From Mauremys mutica (Eukaryota > Chordata > Testudines > Geoemydidae): a stretch of DNA of 64,000 nucleotides. Under the pieces are notes generated by a model. It saw only the letters and a program-made list of their open reading frames with translations. It was not told where the DNA came from and ran no database searches. The DNA is taken from positions 19,253,925 through 19,317,924 of the forward strand of contig NC_059087.1 in assembly GCF_020497125.1 (NCBI RefSeq), written 5' to 3'. The number at the start of each line of letters is the position of its first letter. The first letter of the stretch is position 1. A program made the translations under genes and the position numbers. Of the stretch, positions 10,495-23,400 are shown piece after piece.

Positions 10495-12122
10495 GTTGCA
10501 GCGGCCAGCTTGGGATGCCCATCCTCGTGCCAGGTTGCACCTTACTGCACAGGCGGTTGGTCCCATTTACATTAGTGGGACGGTATGTAAAGCAATTTGC
10601 TGTTTGGCATGAGTAGGGCTGTCACAGTCTGGGCCTTAATTATTTCACACTTTATGTAAGTCAAAGCAGCCATCAATGGTACTTGAGCTAATACTGTCAG
10701 CCCTGACTCACTGAGCTCTGCCTAAGCCAGGTCCATCAGGTCCCTAAGGCTGTTCTGTAACTGAAGCCGGCTGGTCCAACCAGCATCCTGATCACTGCGT
10801 TCTTCTGAGCTTGGCAGACACAGAATCTGGCCTCTAGGAAGCCGTCCAGCCTTTCACACTGGCCAGCAACCTCGTTAGTGTGCCCCAGGCTCGAGGGACA
10901 CAATTAGTGCAACTTCGTGAAAGCCCTCTCCCCCTGCAGGCTGCTCCCACCCCAGCCCATTTAACTAACATCTTGCAAATCTCAAAGATTTTGGGGGGGT
11001 TTGGGTTGCATTTCAAACTGAAATCCAATTTTCTGTAAGATACAATGTAATGGATCTTCAGTGTCCAGAATAAGTCAGTCAGTGCAATTAGACTCACTCA
11101 GGTTAAATGTAAATCAGTGTAGTCCATTGCTGGCAAGGAAGCTACATGGATTTACATCCTATGAGGAGCTGCCTTCTATTTTTAAAATTACATCAGTCTC
11201 TTGTCTAGCTCTGAATGAGCAATGCTACAAATAGGGCTGGTTGAAAATGACCCATCAAAACTTTTTTCAGTGGAAAATTGGTTTTCAACTGAATGAATAT
11301 TTTTGTGGCAAGTATCTGTTTTTCTCCAAAAAACCAAAAAATAAAACAAAACACTTTTTTGTTGAAAATCCCAAAATGGAAAAAGTGGAAATCTTAAGCC
11401 AAAATCTGTGAATAACAAGCAAGTTTCAGTTTTCAGCTGAAAATAGTTGTTTGGGATTTTGGACCCATTGAGATGAAAATGATTTTTTTTGTTTTGCTTA
11501 TCCTGAAATTACTCTCAGAATAAAACCCTATTTTCTGCCCAGCTCTCAGTGCTAAGCATTTCCCTCCAACGACCCCCGACAAGTCAGATTTTAAATCACC
11601 AGGGACCAATGATTTTTATAGAACATTAGATTTCATGGGATTGGACACCTGTCTGTAGACACCTGGGGTGAGTTTTGGTGGAGCTCTATTGCGGACAATG
11701 GAGCTAGGACAGTGCAGCACCTGAGAACCTGGCTCTGGGTTTCTTTCATACACTGACTAACGCCCGGTGCTACTGAGAAATAGTTCATATCTTAAAAGAA
11801 AAAGAGAGAAAATCTTTTCCTTAAGGGGCTAACACTAAGTCATCGTAACTGGGGACCCAGTGGCAGAATCTCATTAGGTTTCATGGGCAAATTCAAACCT
11901 CTCTTCATTGGGAAAAGAAAAGAAAACCCAGCATGGGCCGTGTACACCTGTTATGACTATCCAGAGAGACTAAACGTTATTCCCAACATTGTTTGAAGGT
12001 CCATATATAAAGTGAGAGGAGTCCCGAGCCCAACGTGAAGACAAAGAAATCAGGAAAAAAATCATGGAAAACGTACAATACAGGCAGGAGAAGGAAAGTT
12101 TGTGAGTAATTCAGTGACTTAC

Positions 12123-12160
12123 CAAGGACGGTCAGCTGGGTTCCTCCACCGAAGATCCAC
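12123..12160 (-). CDS. IGLJ: J-lambda segment J2
   Basis: Joining segment encoding WIFGGGTQLTVL plus the junction base; donor GTAAGT, 12-RSS directly 5'. The Trp-Ile start and RSS spacer are the same as in J6 and J7, which together with the flanks marks J2 as the type from which the J6/J7 cassette derives. It serves C2. Confidence 0.96.
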
Positions 12161-12188
12161 CACAGTGACACAGGGCTGTACAAAAACC
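12161..12188 (-). promoter_or_regulatory. 12-RSS of J2
   Basis: Consensus heptamer at 12161-12167, spacer acacagggctgt, consensus nonamer at 12180-12188. Confidence 0.97.
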
Positions 12189-12409
12189 AGTCCCAGTCAA
12201 TGGCAGGGAGAGGTCGCCACCACTGCCCGCATAGGGAAAAAGAGGCGCGGGACAATTTCCTTTGGCGCCCCATGGGAGTGCAGGTTTATCCTTTCTGGAG
12301 AAAAGATACATGTACAATCGGAGGATTGAAGATCCACTGGGAAGTGAAGCAATGGAGTATTCCTTGGCCAAATCCTGGTCCCCGTACACAGCCCACGTAA
12401 GAGCGCAGA

Positions 12410-12620
12410 AGATGGTCTTGTCGTTAAGGCATTGGAGTGGGAGTCAGGAGACTGAGGTTCAGGTCCTGGCCCTGCCACAGACTTTGTGCTCTTGGTCAAG
12501 TCACGTCATCTCTGTGCCTCCATTCCCCGTCTGTAAAATGGGGGCAGCACTTCCCTGCCTCACAGGGTGGTGTAAAGATAAATTTAGTCGTGTGTTAAAG
12601 ATGCTCAGGCACAACAGTGG
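12410..12620 (+). mobile_element. MIR/CORE-like SINE near J2
   Basis: Full-length sister copy of the J1 SINE. Confidence 0.75.
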
Positions 12621-13238
12621 TTGAGGGCGTAAAGGTACCGAGAGAGAAGCAAAGGAGCTCTGTGTTCTGGTACCGCACTGGGTTCCCCCACTACTGCGCT
12701 CCCCCAACCCCCAAACAGGCTGTGGATCTGCCTGCGTGTCTGTGTGACTGTGGCTGGAGCCCGTGGAGAACGGTTGTGGGTGCTGGAGGCATGTACACAA
12801 CTGGACTGTATGTTGGTCCTTCCACTGCCATTTGGCCCTGACAGGCCAGTACTGAGCCAAATTCATCACTGGTACCATTGTAGTGACTTCAGTGGAATTG
12901 CGTCATGGAAGGCATGTGGCGCATTAGCAGTCAGTACTGAATGGATTCAGTGGTGTATGTTATGGATACGATAACCGTACTTAGAATCCATGTGTCCGTG
13001 ACCCCACACCTCTGGGAGCACCAGCATCTTTCTAGACATAATTAATGTGCAGCACGTCCCTGTGACCCACCAATTAGTGTCAGCGAAGAGACAGATCAGA
13101 CATGCCACGGGCTGCACACGGGTGGATCGGATGTGATCCAAACCACGTGCTGTCCTCGTCTGCTCTCTGAATAGTGCAGCCTCTCTGCACCTGTCCGTGA
13201 GAAGCTAAAACATCCCCTCCCAGATTGTCCCAACTTAC

Positions 13239-13264
13239 CTGATCAGGATCTTCAGATCATCCAT
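13239..13264 (-). other. Candidate germline-exon 3' end upstream of J2
   Basis: Donor CAG|GTAAGT; the preceding 26 bases read MDDLKILI plus AG. In this unit the same frame is open upstream for 148 codons in all. Joined to TACAG|C in the J2 signal it would continue S-PVSLW into WIFGGG. Transcription is inferred, not shown. Confidence 0.4.
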
Positions 13265-13680
13265 GGGGCAAGGGGGTTGCTCTGAGTCACTGGGCACAGC
13301 CCTTCTCCACGGAGCTGCGTCATGACGTCCTGTGTTCGGTCTTAGGTGAGCCATGCAGGGGGCTGGTGACGTTTCCACATTGAATGGGCCTGAGGAACGA
13401 CTCATGATCCATGTACCATGTAACCAATCACCCCACGCTCTGTCTGATCCCAACAGTGGATCAGGTGCAGGCATTACTGGAAGCCAGGAGCCAAGCAAGA
13501 TGCTCAGAACCTTTGGTGCTTGTAAAAGCCATGTCCATCGTACAGCTGGCATATGCTGGAAAATGCTCCTGCCCCTGTAGGTACCAATACAAGACAATGC
13601 TGGTATCAATGGAGAGCATGTCTGCTCAGCCCATGTCCAGTGTGCAGCAGAGATCAGCACTTTCCTCATGGGAGCCCCCA

Positions 13681-14254
13681 TTTGCTTTAGAAATTAACTC
13701 AGTGCCACCACCGACAGCCATTTGCTCTGTATTTCCCAGCTGTTCTCAGCAGTAAATCCCTGCGCTTTTCCCTGGCCAGAGCTGCCAGGAGACTCTGACC
13801 ATCGCTGGGCTATTCCCTGCCCCTCCCCTTAGGAGAGCAGCTCTGGGGCCTGCTGCCCAGCGGAGTGCGGGCGTGTGGGGCCCCTCTCAGCAAGGGCAGG
13901 GCCAGTAAACATCTAGGCTGTGAGCTGTGTCCATGCTCAGCTGGTTTCTTCTGAATTAAACCAGGGCACTGGACCCTCCCTCTGACTGTAAATACAAACT
14001 CCCCTGAGCGCCTGGTGTGTGTCAGCTCAGCACGGCCAGGGGAGTGAATGGGACCAGCCTCATTCCCTCACTAATGGGCAGCAGTTGAAGCCAAGAGGGA
14101 TCATGTGGCGTGTTTAACACGTTATCTGAAGTTGGTGGGGAAGCTCCTGTGACTTGAGTGGTTCAGGCCCAGACCCTGCGAGAATTCCCTGGGTAGTGGA
14201 GGGCAGGCCTGAGCCGTGAGCAAAAGTGCCCAAGTCCCATTGTCAGAAGTGACT
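13681..14254 (-). promoter_or_regulatory. Conserved block upstream of J2
   Basis: Copy of the block, ending near cattgtcagaagtgac; the first 400 bases are also the right-hand part of the J6 and J7 cassettes. Confidence 0.4.
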
Positions 14255-16383
14255 TACACACTTGGGGCCAGAGTGTTAAAGGTATTTAAGCACCTAAATG
14301 TACAGGGAGGCACCTAACAGGATTTTCAAAAGCACCTGTCTCCAAATGCCCATTCATTTCAATGCCTTTTAAATCTGGCCCTTAGGAACTTAAATCCTAT
14401 TGTCTTTCAGTTGAACTTGGACTTCTTATGGAGTGAGTCACTTTTGAAAATACCCTAAATACTTCATGCAGTTTTTCAGTCCATTCATCAGTCTATTGCA
14501 GTTCACATGTGCAAGGGAACAGGGCTAATTAATAAACCTTGAGAAAGGAAGTTAATCTATTTCCAGAGCCTTTTTGTCAGTGAAGTAGTGTTAAAATCAG
14601 CGCACGCTCTCTGGGTTCTAGTAGCCAACTCTATGGGACATGTTCCCTCCCTCTCTCACACACACGCTCTGTGTGAGCTTCTGAAAACGTCTGAGCACCA
14701 TTGTCCCCTCTGTGTTCCGCACACTCGTGGTGCTCCACAAATCATCCTCTGGGATTCTTATCCCGCCCCCCGTACAGGTGGGTGTGTGGGGGGGTGGGAC
14801 AGTAGGGCTGGGGATGCTAAAAATCAGCGGCGGCTCTAGGCACCAGCGCTTCAAGCACGTGCCTGTTGCGGCAAGCTGCGGGGGGCGCCCTGCCTGTTCC
14901 TGCAAGGGTGTCAGTCAGGCGGCCTTTGGTGGTGCACCTGCGGGAGCTCCCGAGTCCTGCAGATTCAGTGGCATGCCTTCGGGAGGTCCCCTGTCCTGAG
15001 GATTTGGCGGCAATTCGGCAGCGGGTACGCCGAAGCTGCGGGACCAGCAGACCTCCCGCAGGCATGCCACCGAATCCGCAGGACCGGGGACCTCCCGCAG
15101 GCAAGCCGCTGAAGGCGGCCTGCCTGCTGTGCTTGGGGTGGCAAAAAAGCGAGAGCCGCCCCTGCTAAAAATACTTTGTGAAGTTTAAGAAACCCTCATT
15201 CTTTCAAACTCATCCATATTGTAGCTTCTCTCTGCTCCCCTTTCCCCTTATCCTCTTCCCTAGGAGGTGGCAGTGCATGACCATCCATCCATCCATCGAT
15301 CCATCCGTGTCACTCATATTGTGAGTGGCAGCTGGTCAGAGGGATCTGACAAACACCTGGCATATGTGATACAAATTTACCCATGGGAAGGGTGGGACAG
15401 ACCCCAGAGCACCCCTCAGAGTATCCAGTCTCGCATGAAATTGATTGGATACAAACTGTCTCCACTGGCCTGTCAAGGCCCAATTGTGCAGCACCCCAAA
15501 AGTAATACAGGCCTGATTGATTCCATAGAATCCACATCCTCAAGAATGTTCTGATTTCGTTTGAAAAGCATCTGGAATCTCAAGGCTTCCAGAGCACTTT
15601 AACCATTTACACAGCTGGTCAAACCGCACATAAGTCACTGCCTTCCCCTCCGGCTGAAACACAGGAGCTGTCACACAGTGGCCAGCAGCACTAGTGTAAT
15701 TCAGGCAGATTTCCATGTACAGCTGAACCTGGGGGGAGGGGAGGTTGGGTGCATAGGGAGCTGTCACCCAAGTTGGTATTTAATATCCTGCCAAATGCCA
15801 CTCTTCCAACAGGGTCCTGTGTGTCTCTCCTGACCAGACGTAGCCAGGAGCTCTGGTTACAGCCTGTCCCAGGGACCAGCCTGCAGCAGTGTGGTGTCCC
15901 TCACTCAATGGGCCAGATTTGGCCACTTATTCCCCTGAGTGCTGAGCTGTTCAGCAAATACCAAATTGACTCCAACGAGGCTTCTTGAAGAATGACCAAT
16001 GCTCAGGGAGAAGAAAGGAGCGGGGCTAGTGACCAACTTGATCACTGGCCCATGTAGCCCTGCTGCTCTGTTGGGAGCTGGCAGGATCCCAGCACAAGCA
16101 GGGCTGGCTGCAGACCCACAGGGGTTTGCATTACGCTCTCATGCAGCCCCCTATCACCCAGGGATTCCCTAACACAATGTGTGCTCTGCAGACAGATTTG
16201 TGCAGCACCTATTATGACACCTCACACAAGGCTGGCTAGGAGCCAGGGTGACCAGTCTTGGGGAAGAACAGCTTGGGTTATGATCCCCCTGTGACATTTC
16301 CTCCTCCTCATCCCCTGATCTCCATGACATTACGCACCACTTCTCATGAGCTTGTCTGAAACCCCAAAGACACAGCTCCTTAC
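14255..16383. other. Spacer between J2 region and C3
   Basis: As the previous spacer, with a 340-base hAT-like MITE and ccatccatcc repeats near 15283-15307. Nothing gene-like. Confidence 0.7.
14825..15164. mobile_element. hAT-like MITE, unit 2 spacer
   Basis: 340 bases with ends cagcggcggctctagg and gagccgcccctg and a perfect 8-base duplication ctaaaaat at 14817-14824 and 15165-15172. Related to the element at 10230. Confidence 0.88.
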
Positions 16384-16527
16384 TAAAAAGAAAACCATAT
16401 AGGGTGAGAAAAGGTAAATATATTTTATTGGAAGGGAAGGTGAATATTGCAATTAATACATGAGATGTAAAAGGGACAGAAGTTGTTAAACTCTTCAGAG
16501 TCACAGCGATGGTCAAATTTTTCTGAT

Positions 16528-16785
16528 TTTATTAATATCATAACAAGGCTGCATCAGAGACTAAAGCAGGAAGGACAGTTCCAGGGAATGCAGGCGGGTG
16601 AGAGAAGTGGGGGCGTAGGAATAAAGACAGGTGACATATAGATTGGTAAAATCCCCCACCTAAAGGAGGAAGCAGATTTGCTGGAAATCAGCATTGTGGG
16701 AATGCTACAGACAGATCCTGACTCCCTTGGGGAGCCCCCTACAGACTGACACGGGAACCGGCCGAGCCCTCTGGGGGTCAGAGGG
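16528..16785 (-). other. C3 3' untranslated region with AATAAA signal
   Basis: AATAAA on the minus strand at 16528-16533, same context as C1. Confidence 0.8.
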
Positions 16786-17108
16786 TTAAGAACACTCTGA
16801 GCTCTTCAGGGACTTCTCGAAGCTCTTCCCATCGTGTGTCACCTGGCAGGTGTAGGTCTCATGGGTCTTCCACTTTGATGCATCCAGAGACAGGTAACTG
16901 CTGGCCATGTACTTGTTGTCACTCTGTTTGGAGGGTTTGGTCGTCTCCACTCCAGAGGAGATCTGCTGGCCATCAGCTTTCCAGGTGACTTGGACTGACC
17001 CTGGGTAAAAGCTGCCCAGCAGACACACCAGTGTGGCTTTGCTTTTTGTTTTTATCTCTTCCGAGGATGGAGGGAAGAGGTGCACGGTGGGAGATGCCTT
17101 TGGCTGAC
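16786..17108 (-). CDS. IGLC: Ig lambda constant exon C3 (class A)
   Basis: Intact 323-base exon, 106 full codons plus the two junction bases, stop TAA. Sequence is class A with Tyr66 (NKYMAS), Asp75 and Lys78 (LDASKWK) and GKSFEK. It is thus intermediate between C1 (Phe66) and C4/C5 (Glu75, Gln78). Cys28, Trp42, Cys87 and Cys105 are present. Its J is J3, 2.7 kb upstream, the shortest J-C intron in the window. No frameshift or stop is seen. Confidence 0.96.
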
Positions 17109-19837
17109 CTACAAGACAAGGAAATTCAGTGTTAGAAAACCCAAATCCAGAGACTGCCAGTGCAGAATGTTCAACATTCCAGATCTCTGCAGTGCAACAA
17201 ATCCAACCCCTCACAAGCACCGGGGCAGGGTAATTATCTGAGATGTAAGATGTTCTTGTGGTTAAGGCACAGGGCTGGGAATCAGGACATTTGGGATCCA
17301 ATCTTTGGTCTGCCACAGGCTTTCTTAGTGAACCTGGCCTAGTTAGTAACTGTCCCTATATCTGTAAAAGGGGATATCACTTTACTCATCCTTTTTGTCC
17401 CTTGAATCATTGAAGGCTTGATCCCATATTCCTCCTGCACAGATATCTCCTACTGACTTCAAATAATAAGTTGGGGCCTGCAAGGGATACAGTGTTGGCG
17501 CTAAAGGAAAAAAATCAGTTGGTGTGAAAGTGAGTAGAGAATTGCATTGCAATCTGTATGCATTGGACTTCTAGCAAGAGCCATTCACAAAGAAAATCTG
17601 CAGCTGATTCTGCATTATGCTGCATTTTAGAAATCTAAAAGCAGGTTTCTAAGAACTTTGGACTAAGTTCTGGTGGTTTGTTTGGGGTTATATCTTAGGG
17701 TCTAAGCTTCACTTAGAGTTTAATGTGTGTGGTTAAGGTAACGGAGAGCCCTTCAGTGCCCAGAGAGAAATCCAGGGTAACCCATATTTTTCCTTATGGA
17801 ACAAACCTATAAAATGTAATAACAAAGCAACCAAAATGATCCAGGGGATCTAGACACATTTAAGAGTGTTTCAAATAAAATACCATAAAATTCTGTGAGA
17901 GACTTTTTTTTTTTAAAACTATTCTGTGGTATTCTATAGCAGGAAGAAAGGCTCTATATATTAAATTCTGCAAGTTGGGTCAATAAACCTATTAAGCAGT
18001 TATTGTCTGTCACATTCTGCAGGCCTTTCTAGTAAGGGACCGCGCTTTTGAATAAGACCTCAATGGAAAATAACCTCCTAACTCATCTTGTGATATGCTG
18101 GCTGCTGAACAGCCTAGTTAACAAGTTTAGCTTGTTGCTAAAACTTTTTCAGAAGCCTGTAATGTACAGAATCCTATATGGGACCAATCCCAGCCAAAGG
18201 ACTCGAGCCAGTATGTGTCTAAGTGCTTTGCTGTATCTGGGTCCAAGACGAGAAAAAGAGACATTACAAAATATCACAGTACTGGTTGATTTCACGGTGG
18301 GTACAGAGTAGAGTCCCCTGCGCCCACGTATGATGTGGTGCTATGTTACTGCATGGAGATATGGAGACAATTAGGACCTTCTGGCTTATGAATGGGCAGA
18401 AAAGTTGGGGGAATTTTTAACCCCCTAGTAAAAGGGAGCCATGAACGCCCAAAAGTTTAGTCGTTCAATTGGCAGTGGAGACAAAGCCTAAGTAAAGCCT
18501 GCTGGCAGCCCTAAAATGCAGTCTAGGAAGCCATCCAGCCTTTCCAGACTGGCCAGCAACCTCCTTCGTGTGCTCCAGGCTTGAGAGAGGCAATTAATGC
18601 CTCCTCTTTCAAACCCTCTCCCGCCACAAGCTGCTCCAACCCCACTCTGTTTTATCTGTAACTGTCCATATTTCATAGGTGTTGGGTGTCCCTCAGCACT
18701 GTCAGAAAATCAGGTTTGAGGGGTATTTCCAAACTGAAATCTACGATAGCTACAGTCATCCAACATACAATGGAACTGATCCTCCTGGTCAGGAGTAAGT
18801 CAGTCAGTGCAATTACACTCACGCAGTGTAAGTGTGAATCAGTGTAGTTCCGTTACTGCCAAGGGGGCTACATTGATTTACAACACATGAGGATCTGTTC
18901 TTATATTTTTAAGATTATGTCAATCTCTTAACTGGCTCTAAATTAGCAATTCTACAAATAGAGCTGGTCAAAAACAACTCATCAAATTTCTTGTCAGTTA
19001 AAAATTGTTTTTTGTATCTCAATGGACATTTTTGCAGAAAGTGTCTGATGTTGAAAAATTTCTTGTTGGAAAACTCAAAACCAAAAGGTTTCTGCAGATG
19101 TTTTTTTTTCCTGTTTTCAGTAATAATTTGATGAAAATGTTTTATTTTTGATTTTTTTTGCCAAAAGTCTCTTCTGCTGAGAATGTTGACAAAAATTATA
19201 TTTTTCATTTTTGTTGAAATTTTCCAGAAAATGAAACCCATTTAGTGACTAACTCTTACCAAAATGACTAGTCTTCAAACTACTCGAGAAGGTCAGATTT
19301 CAAATCACAAAGGACAAATTATTTTTATATCACATTAGATTTCAAGGGGTTGTGCATCTATTTTAAGGAGGTTTGGATGCGTTTTAGTGGACGTCTGTTG
19401 AAAACAAAGGGACTATGTTGTTTTACCTGGCTGAGAATCTGGCCCTGGGTTCCTTTCACATAGTGGAAAAACCCAGTATGAATAAGTAATAAATGTCTAG
19501 TCCATTAAAACAAAAAAGAAGGTAGAAAATATTTTCTTTTAAGATGCTAACATCAGTTTTTTAAAAATTGGGACCTGGCAGCAAAATCTGGGTAGGTTTC
19601 ATGGGCAAATTCAGAAATCTGTTAACTGGGAAAAGATAAAAAAATCCATCATGGGATATCTACACCCTGTTCTGAGTATGGACGGGTTAAACATTGTTCT
19701 CAACACCGTATGAAGGTCTGAGTGTACAGTAAGAGGAGACCCAGCTTGGATCAGAGGCAGAAAAGGAGGAAAAAATCATGGAAATATTGCAGGATTGGCA
19801 CTGAGAAGGAAAGTCAGAGAATAATTCAGTGACTTAC
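17109..19837 (-). other. J3-C3 intron
   Basis: 2.7 kb. A SINE at its C side; AT-rich middle. No private insertion recognised. Confidence 0.85.
17248..17375 (+). mobile_element. tRNA-derived SINE fragment, unit 3
   Basis: Orthologous copy, close to unit 1. Confidence 0.65.
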
Positions 19838-19875
19838 CAAGGACGGTCAGCTGGGTTCCTCCACCGAAGACATAC
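19838..19875 (-). CDS. IGLJ: J-lambda segment J3
   Basis: Joining segment encoding YVFGGGTQLTVL, junction base G and GTAAGT donor. RSS spacer acacatggctgt (plus strand) is shared with J4 and J5, which supports a common origin of units 3 to 5. It serves C3. Confidence 0.96.
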
Positions 19876-19903
19876 CACAGTGACACATGGCTGTACAAAA
19901 ACC
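19876..19903 (-). promoter_or_regulatory. 12-RSS of J3
   Basis: Consensus heptamer at 19876-19882, spacer acacatggctgt, consensus nonamer at 19895-19903. Confidence 0.97.
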
Positions 19904-20138
19904 AGTCACGTTCAATGGCAGGGAGAGGTCGCCACCACTGCACGTGTGGAGAAAATGGCCATGGAACAACTTCTGCTGGCTCTGCATGAGAGCGAATGTT
20001 CCTCGTTTCTGGAGAAGCTCATAGCACAATTGATTGAATGAAGATCCATTGGGAGGTGAAGCAATGGAGTATTCCTTGGGAGAGCACATATGGGGCCAGA
20101 TGCTGGTCCATGCACACCCACCACATAAGAGAGCAGAA

Positions 20139-20350
20139 GATCATCTTGTCATTAAGGCACTGGAGTGGGAGTCAGGAGACTGGAGTTCAAGTCCTGGCTC
20201 TGCCACAGACTTTCTTTGTGCCCTTGTGCAAGACACACAATCTCTGTGCCTCAATTCCCTATCTGTAAAATGGGGATAGTACTTCCCTATTTCACAGGGG
20301 TGCTGTAAGGATGAATTCTTTTATGACTGTGAGATGCTCATGTAGGACAG
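20139..20350 (+). mobile_element. MIR/CORE-like SINE near J3
   Basis: Sister copy; sequence directly 3' is deleted relative to unit 1. Confidence 0.75.
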
Positions 20351-20576
20351 ACCCTGTTTCTAAAGCACGTGTTTGTAGCCCACACCTCTGGGAGCACTAG
20401 TATCTTCAAAGACATAGTGTGAACACTATCCTAGCATCACACCAACAAGTGTCAGCAAAACAACAAATCTGCCATGCTGTCCTCATCTCTCATCTGGGTA
20501 GTGCAGCCTTCCCTGCACCTGTCAGTGAGAAGCTACCACATCCCAGGACACATGGTCTTGCCTTACCTGATCAGGA

Positions 20577-20602
20577 TCTCCAGATAGTCCATCTGTGGGT
20601 GA
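20577..20602 (-). other. Candidate germline-exon 3' end upstream of J3
   Basis: Donor CAG|GTAAGG; preceding 26 bases read MDYLEILI plus AG. It lies 0.7 kb from J3, closer than in other units because of a local deletion. Confidence 0.4.
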
Positions 20603-20830
20603 GGGGTCACTCTGAAGAAGCTGCGTCATCACATCCTGTCTTGCATTTGGCTGGTGAAGTCTCCACACCGGACATGTCCGAGAAACCAGTAAATAGTTCT
20701 CAAGATCCGTGTGCTATGAAACCGATCACCACCATCCTCTGCTGGGACCCTGTTAGTACCAATACAAGCAATGTTGGCATCAATGTCCAGTGTGCAGCAG
20801 AGATCAGCACTTTCCTGAAGGGAGCCCCCA

Positions 20831-21412
20831 GTTGCTTTAGAAATTAACTCAGTGCCACCAACAACAGCCATTTGCTCTGTATTTCCCAGCTGTTCTCAGC
20901 AGTAAATCCCTGCGCTGTTCCCTGGACAGAGCTGCCATGAGACTCTCACCATCGCTGGGCTATTCCCTGCCCCTCCCCTTAGGAGAGCAGCTCTGGGGCC
21001 TGCTGCCCAGCGGAGTGCGGGCGTGTGGGGCCCCTCTCAGCAAGGGCAGGGCCAGTAAACATCTAGGCTGTGAGCTGTGTCCATGCTCAGCTGGTTTATT
21101 CTGAATTAAACCAGGGCACTGGACCCTCCCTCTGACTGTCAATACAAACTCCCCTTAGTGCCTGGTGTGTGTCAGCTCAGCACGGCCAGGGGAGTGAATG
21201 GGACCAGCCTCATTCCCTCAGTAATGGGCAGCAGTTGAAGCCAAGAGGGATCATGTGCTGTGTTTAACATGTGATCTGACACTTACTGAAGTTGGTGGGG
21301 AAGCTCCTGTGACTTGAGTGGTTCAGGCCCAGACCCTGCGAGAATTCCCTGGGTAGTGGAGGGCAGGCCTGAGCCGCTAGCAAAAGTGCCCAAGTCCCAT
21401 TGTCAGAAGTGA
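20831..21412 (-). promoter_or_regulatory. Conserved block upstream of J3
   Basis: Copy of the block, with about ten extra bases near 21280 (gacacttact). Confidence 0.4.
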
Positions 21413-23256
21413 CTTAAGCACTTGGGGCCAGTGTTAAAGGTATTTAAGCACCTAAATGTACAGGGAGGCACCTAACAGTTTTTTTGAGAAGCACCTGTCT
21501 GCCTAATGCCGATTCATTTAAATGCTTTTTAAATCTGGCCCTTAGGAGCATAAATCCTATTGACTTTCTGTTGAACTTAGACTTTTAATGGAGTGAGTTA
21601 CTTTTGAAAATACCCTAAATACTTTGTGCAGTTTTTCAGTCCATTCGTCAGTCTATTGCAGTTCACATGTGCAAGGGAACAGGCCCAATTCCTAAACATT
21701 GAGCAAAGGAAGTGAATCTCTTTCCAGAGCCTTTATGTCAATGAAATAGTGTTAAAATCAGTGCACTCCAATAGGTTCTGGTAGCCAACTCTGGCACATG
21801 CTCACTCTCTTTCTCTGATCCTTTTACTCTCCTTCTTGCAGTGCAAGGGCATGAAAACTTCTGAGAGCCATTGTCCCCTCTGTGCTCTGCACACTCTTGG
21901 TGCTCCAGAAATCATCATCTGGAAATCTTAACTCCCCGCTCCCCCTCCCACCCAAGAACAGGTGTGTGTGTGTCTTTAAAACTCATCCACAGGGCAGCCT
22001 CTCTCAGCTCCCCTTCCCCCTTACTCGTTTCTGAAGGAGGTGGAAGTGCATGATAAACGCTCTCCGGGAGGTGAGTTCCCGGCTGTACACACGGTGGGTG
22101 CTGCTGTCTGGGAAGGGTGGGGCAGACTCCCAGGTGCCCCTCAGAGTATCCAGTCTCACATGCAACATGAAACTTATCCCCGGAGCCCCAGCACCATTTA
22201 TGGGTTTTAATGGGACACAAACTGTCTGCTCCGGCCCATCAAGGCCCAAACTGTGCAACACACAAGACGTACTAAGGGCCCCAGTGTTGTGCACCCAGAG
22301 AATCCCGATCATCAGGACTGGTCCGATTTAGTTCTAAGTAACGATGCTTTTCAAGTGTAATATCTTGAATCTGAAGGCTCCCAAAGCACTTTACTTACTT
22401 ACACAGCTGGTCAAACCGGACATGAGGATCACTGCCTTCACCTGTAGTTGAAATGCAGGACCTATCGCACAGTGGGCAGCGGCACTTGTTTATTTCAGGC
22501 AGATTTCCCTGTACAGCTGAACCTGCTGGGAGGGCCAGTTGGGCGGGTTGAGAGCTGTCACCCAGGTTGGTGTTGGCAGGATAGCAAAGGCCACTTTACC
22601 AAAGAGGGGTTTGGGTCTCTACTGACCAGACGTAGCCAGGAGCTCTGGTTACAGCCTGTCCCAGGGACCAGCCTGCAGCAGTGTGGTGCCCCTCACTCGA
22701 TGGGCCAGATTTGGCCACTTATTCCCCTGATCGCTGAGCTGTTCAGCCAAGAGCCCATTGACTCCAATGAGGCTACTCGAAGAATGACTAATGCTCAGGG
22801 AGAAGCAGGGAGCTGGAATCTGCCCCATGCGAGGGCAGAGGGTGACTCAATACTAACTCACAGAGCAGGCTGCTCTCTGCAGGGCTAGTGACCCAGCTGA
22901 GCATTGACCCAGCCTAGCCCTGCTGGTCTGTGGGGAGCTGCCAGGATCCCAGCACAAGCAGGGCTGGCTGCAGACCCCCAGGGGTTTGCATTACGCTCTC
23001 ATGCAGCCCACTATCACCCAGGGATTCCCTAACACAACGTGTGCTCTGCAGAGAGATTTGTGCAGCAGCAATTGTCACACCTCACAGAAGTCTGGCTGAG
23101 AGACAGAGTGAGCAGTGTTAAGGGAGAACAGGCACAGCTTGGGGAGTGATCCCTCTGTGACATCTCTCCCCATCCCCCGATCTCCATGATATGACACATC
23201 ACTTAGCGTCACTTCTCATGAGCTTGTCTGAAACCCCAAAGCCAACAGCTCCTTAC
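21413..23256. other. Spacer between J3 region and C4
   Basis: Shared spacer, no MITE; provides the empty site for the unit 1 insertion (gaaaataccctaaatac near 21607). Confidence 0.7.
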
Positions 23257-23400
23257 TAAAAAGAAAACCATATAGGGTGAGAAAAGGTAAATTTATTTTA
23301 TTGGAAGAGAAGGTGAATATTGCAATTAATACACAAGGTTTAAAAGGGACAGAAGAAGTTAAACTCTTCACAGTCACAGCGATAGTCAATTTTTTCTGAT

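Larger units (their letters stand above)
8582..12122 (-). other. J2-C2 intron
   Basis: 3.5 kb. Holds a SINE, an inverted-repeat element (9527-9759) and a GC-rich hAT-like MITE (10230-10494); otherwise shared intron sequence. Confidence 0.85.
7864..16383 (-). repeat. Tandem unit 2, class A
   Basis: 8.5 kb unit. Its J portion (about 11575-14088) is the closest relative of the J6/J7 cassettes, for example the shared ccgacaa(g/a)tcagattttaaatc start. It carries three unit-specific insertions. Confidence 0.9.
16384..23256 (-). repeat. Tandem unit 3, class A
   Basis: 6.9 kb unit, shortened by deletions at about 20350 and 20750; the second deletion is shared with units 4 and 5. Confidence 0.9.

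Noticed and set aside
10128..10616. Long overlapping open frames on both strands
   Set aside because: They lie in a GC-rich MITE where stops are rare; composition explains them.
13235..13681. 148-codon minus-strand open frame upstream of J2
   Set aside because: No recognisable domain, and sister units carry stops in the same frame. Kept only as part of the possible germline exon; not called as a gene.
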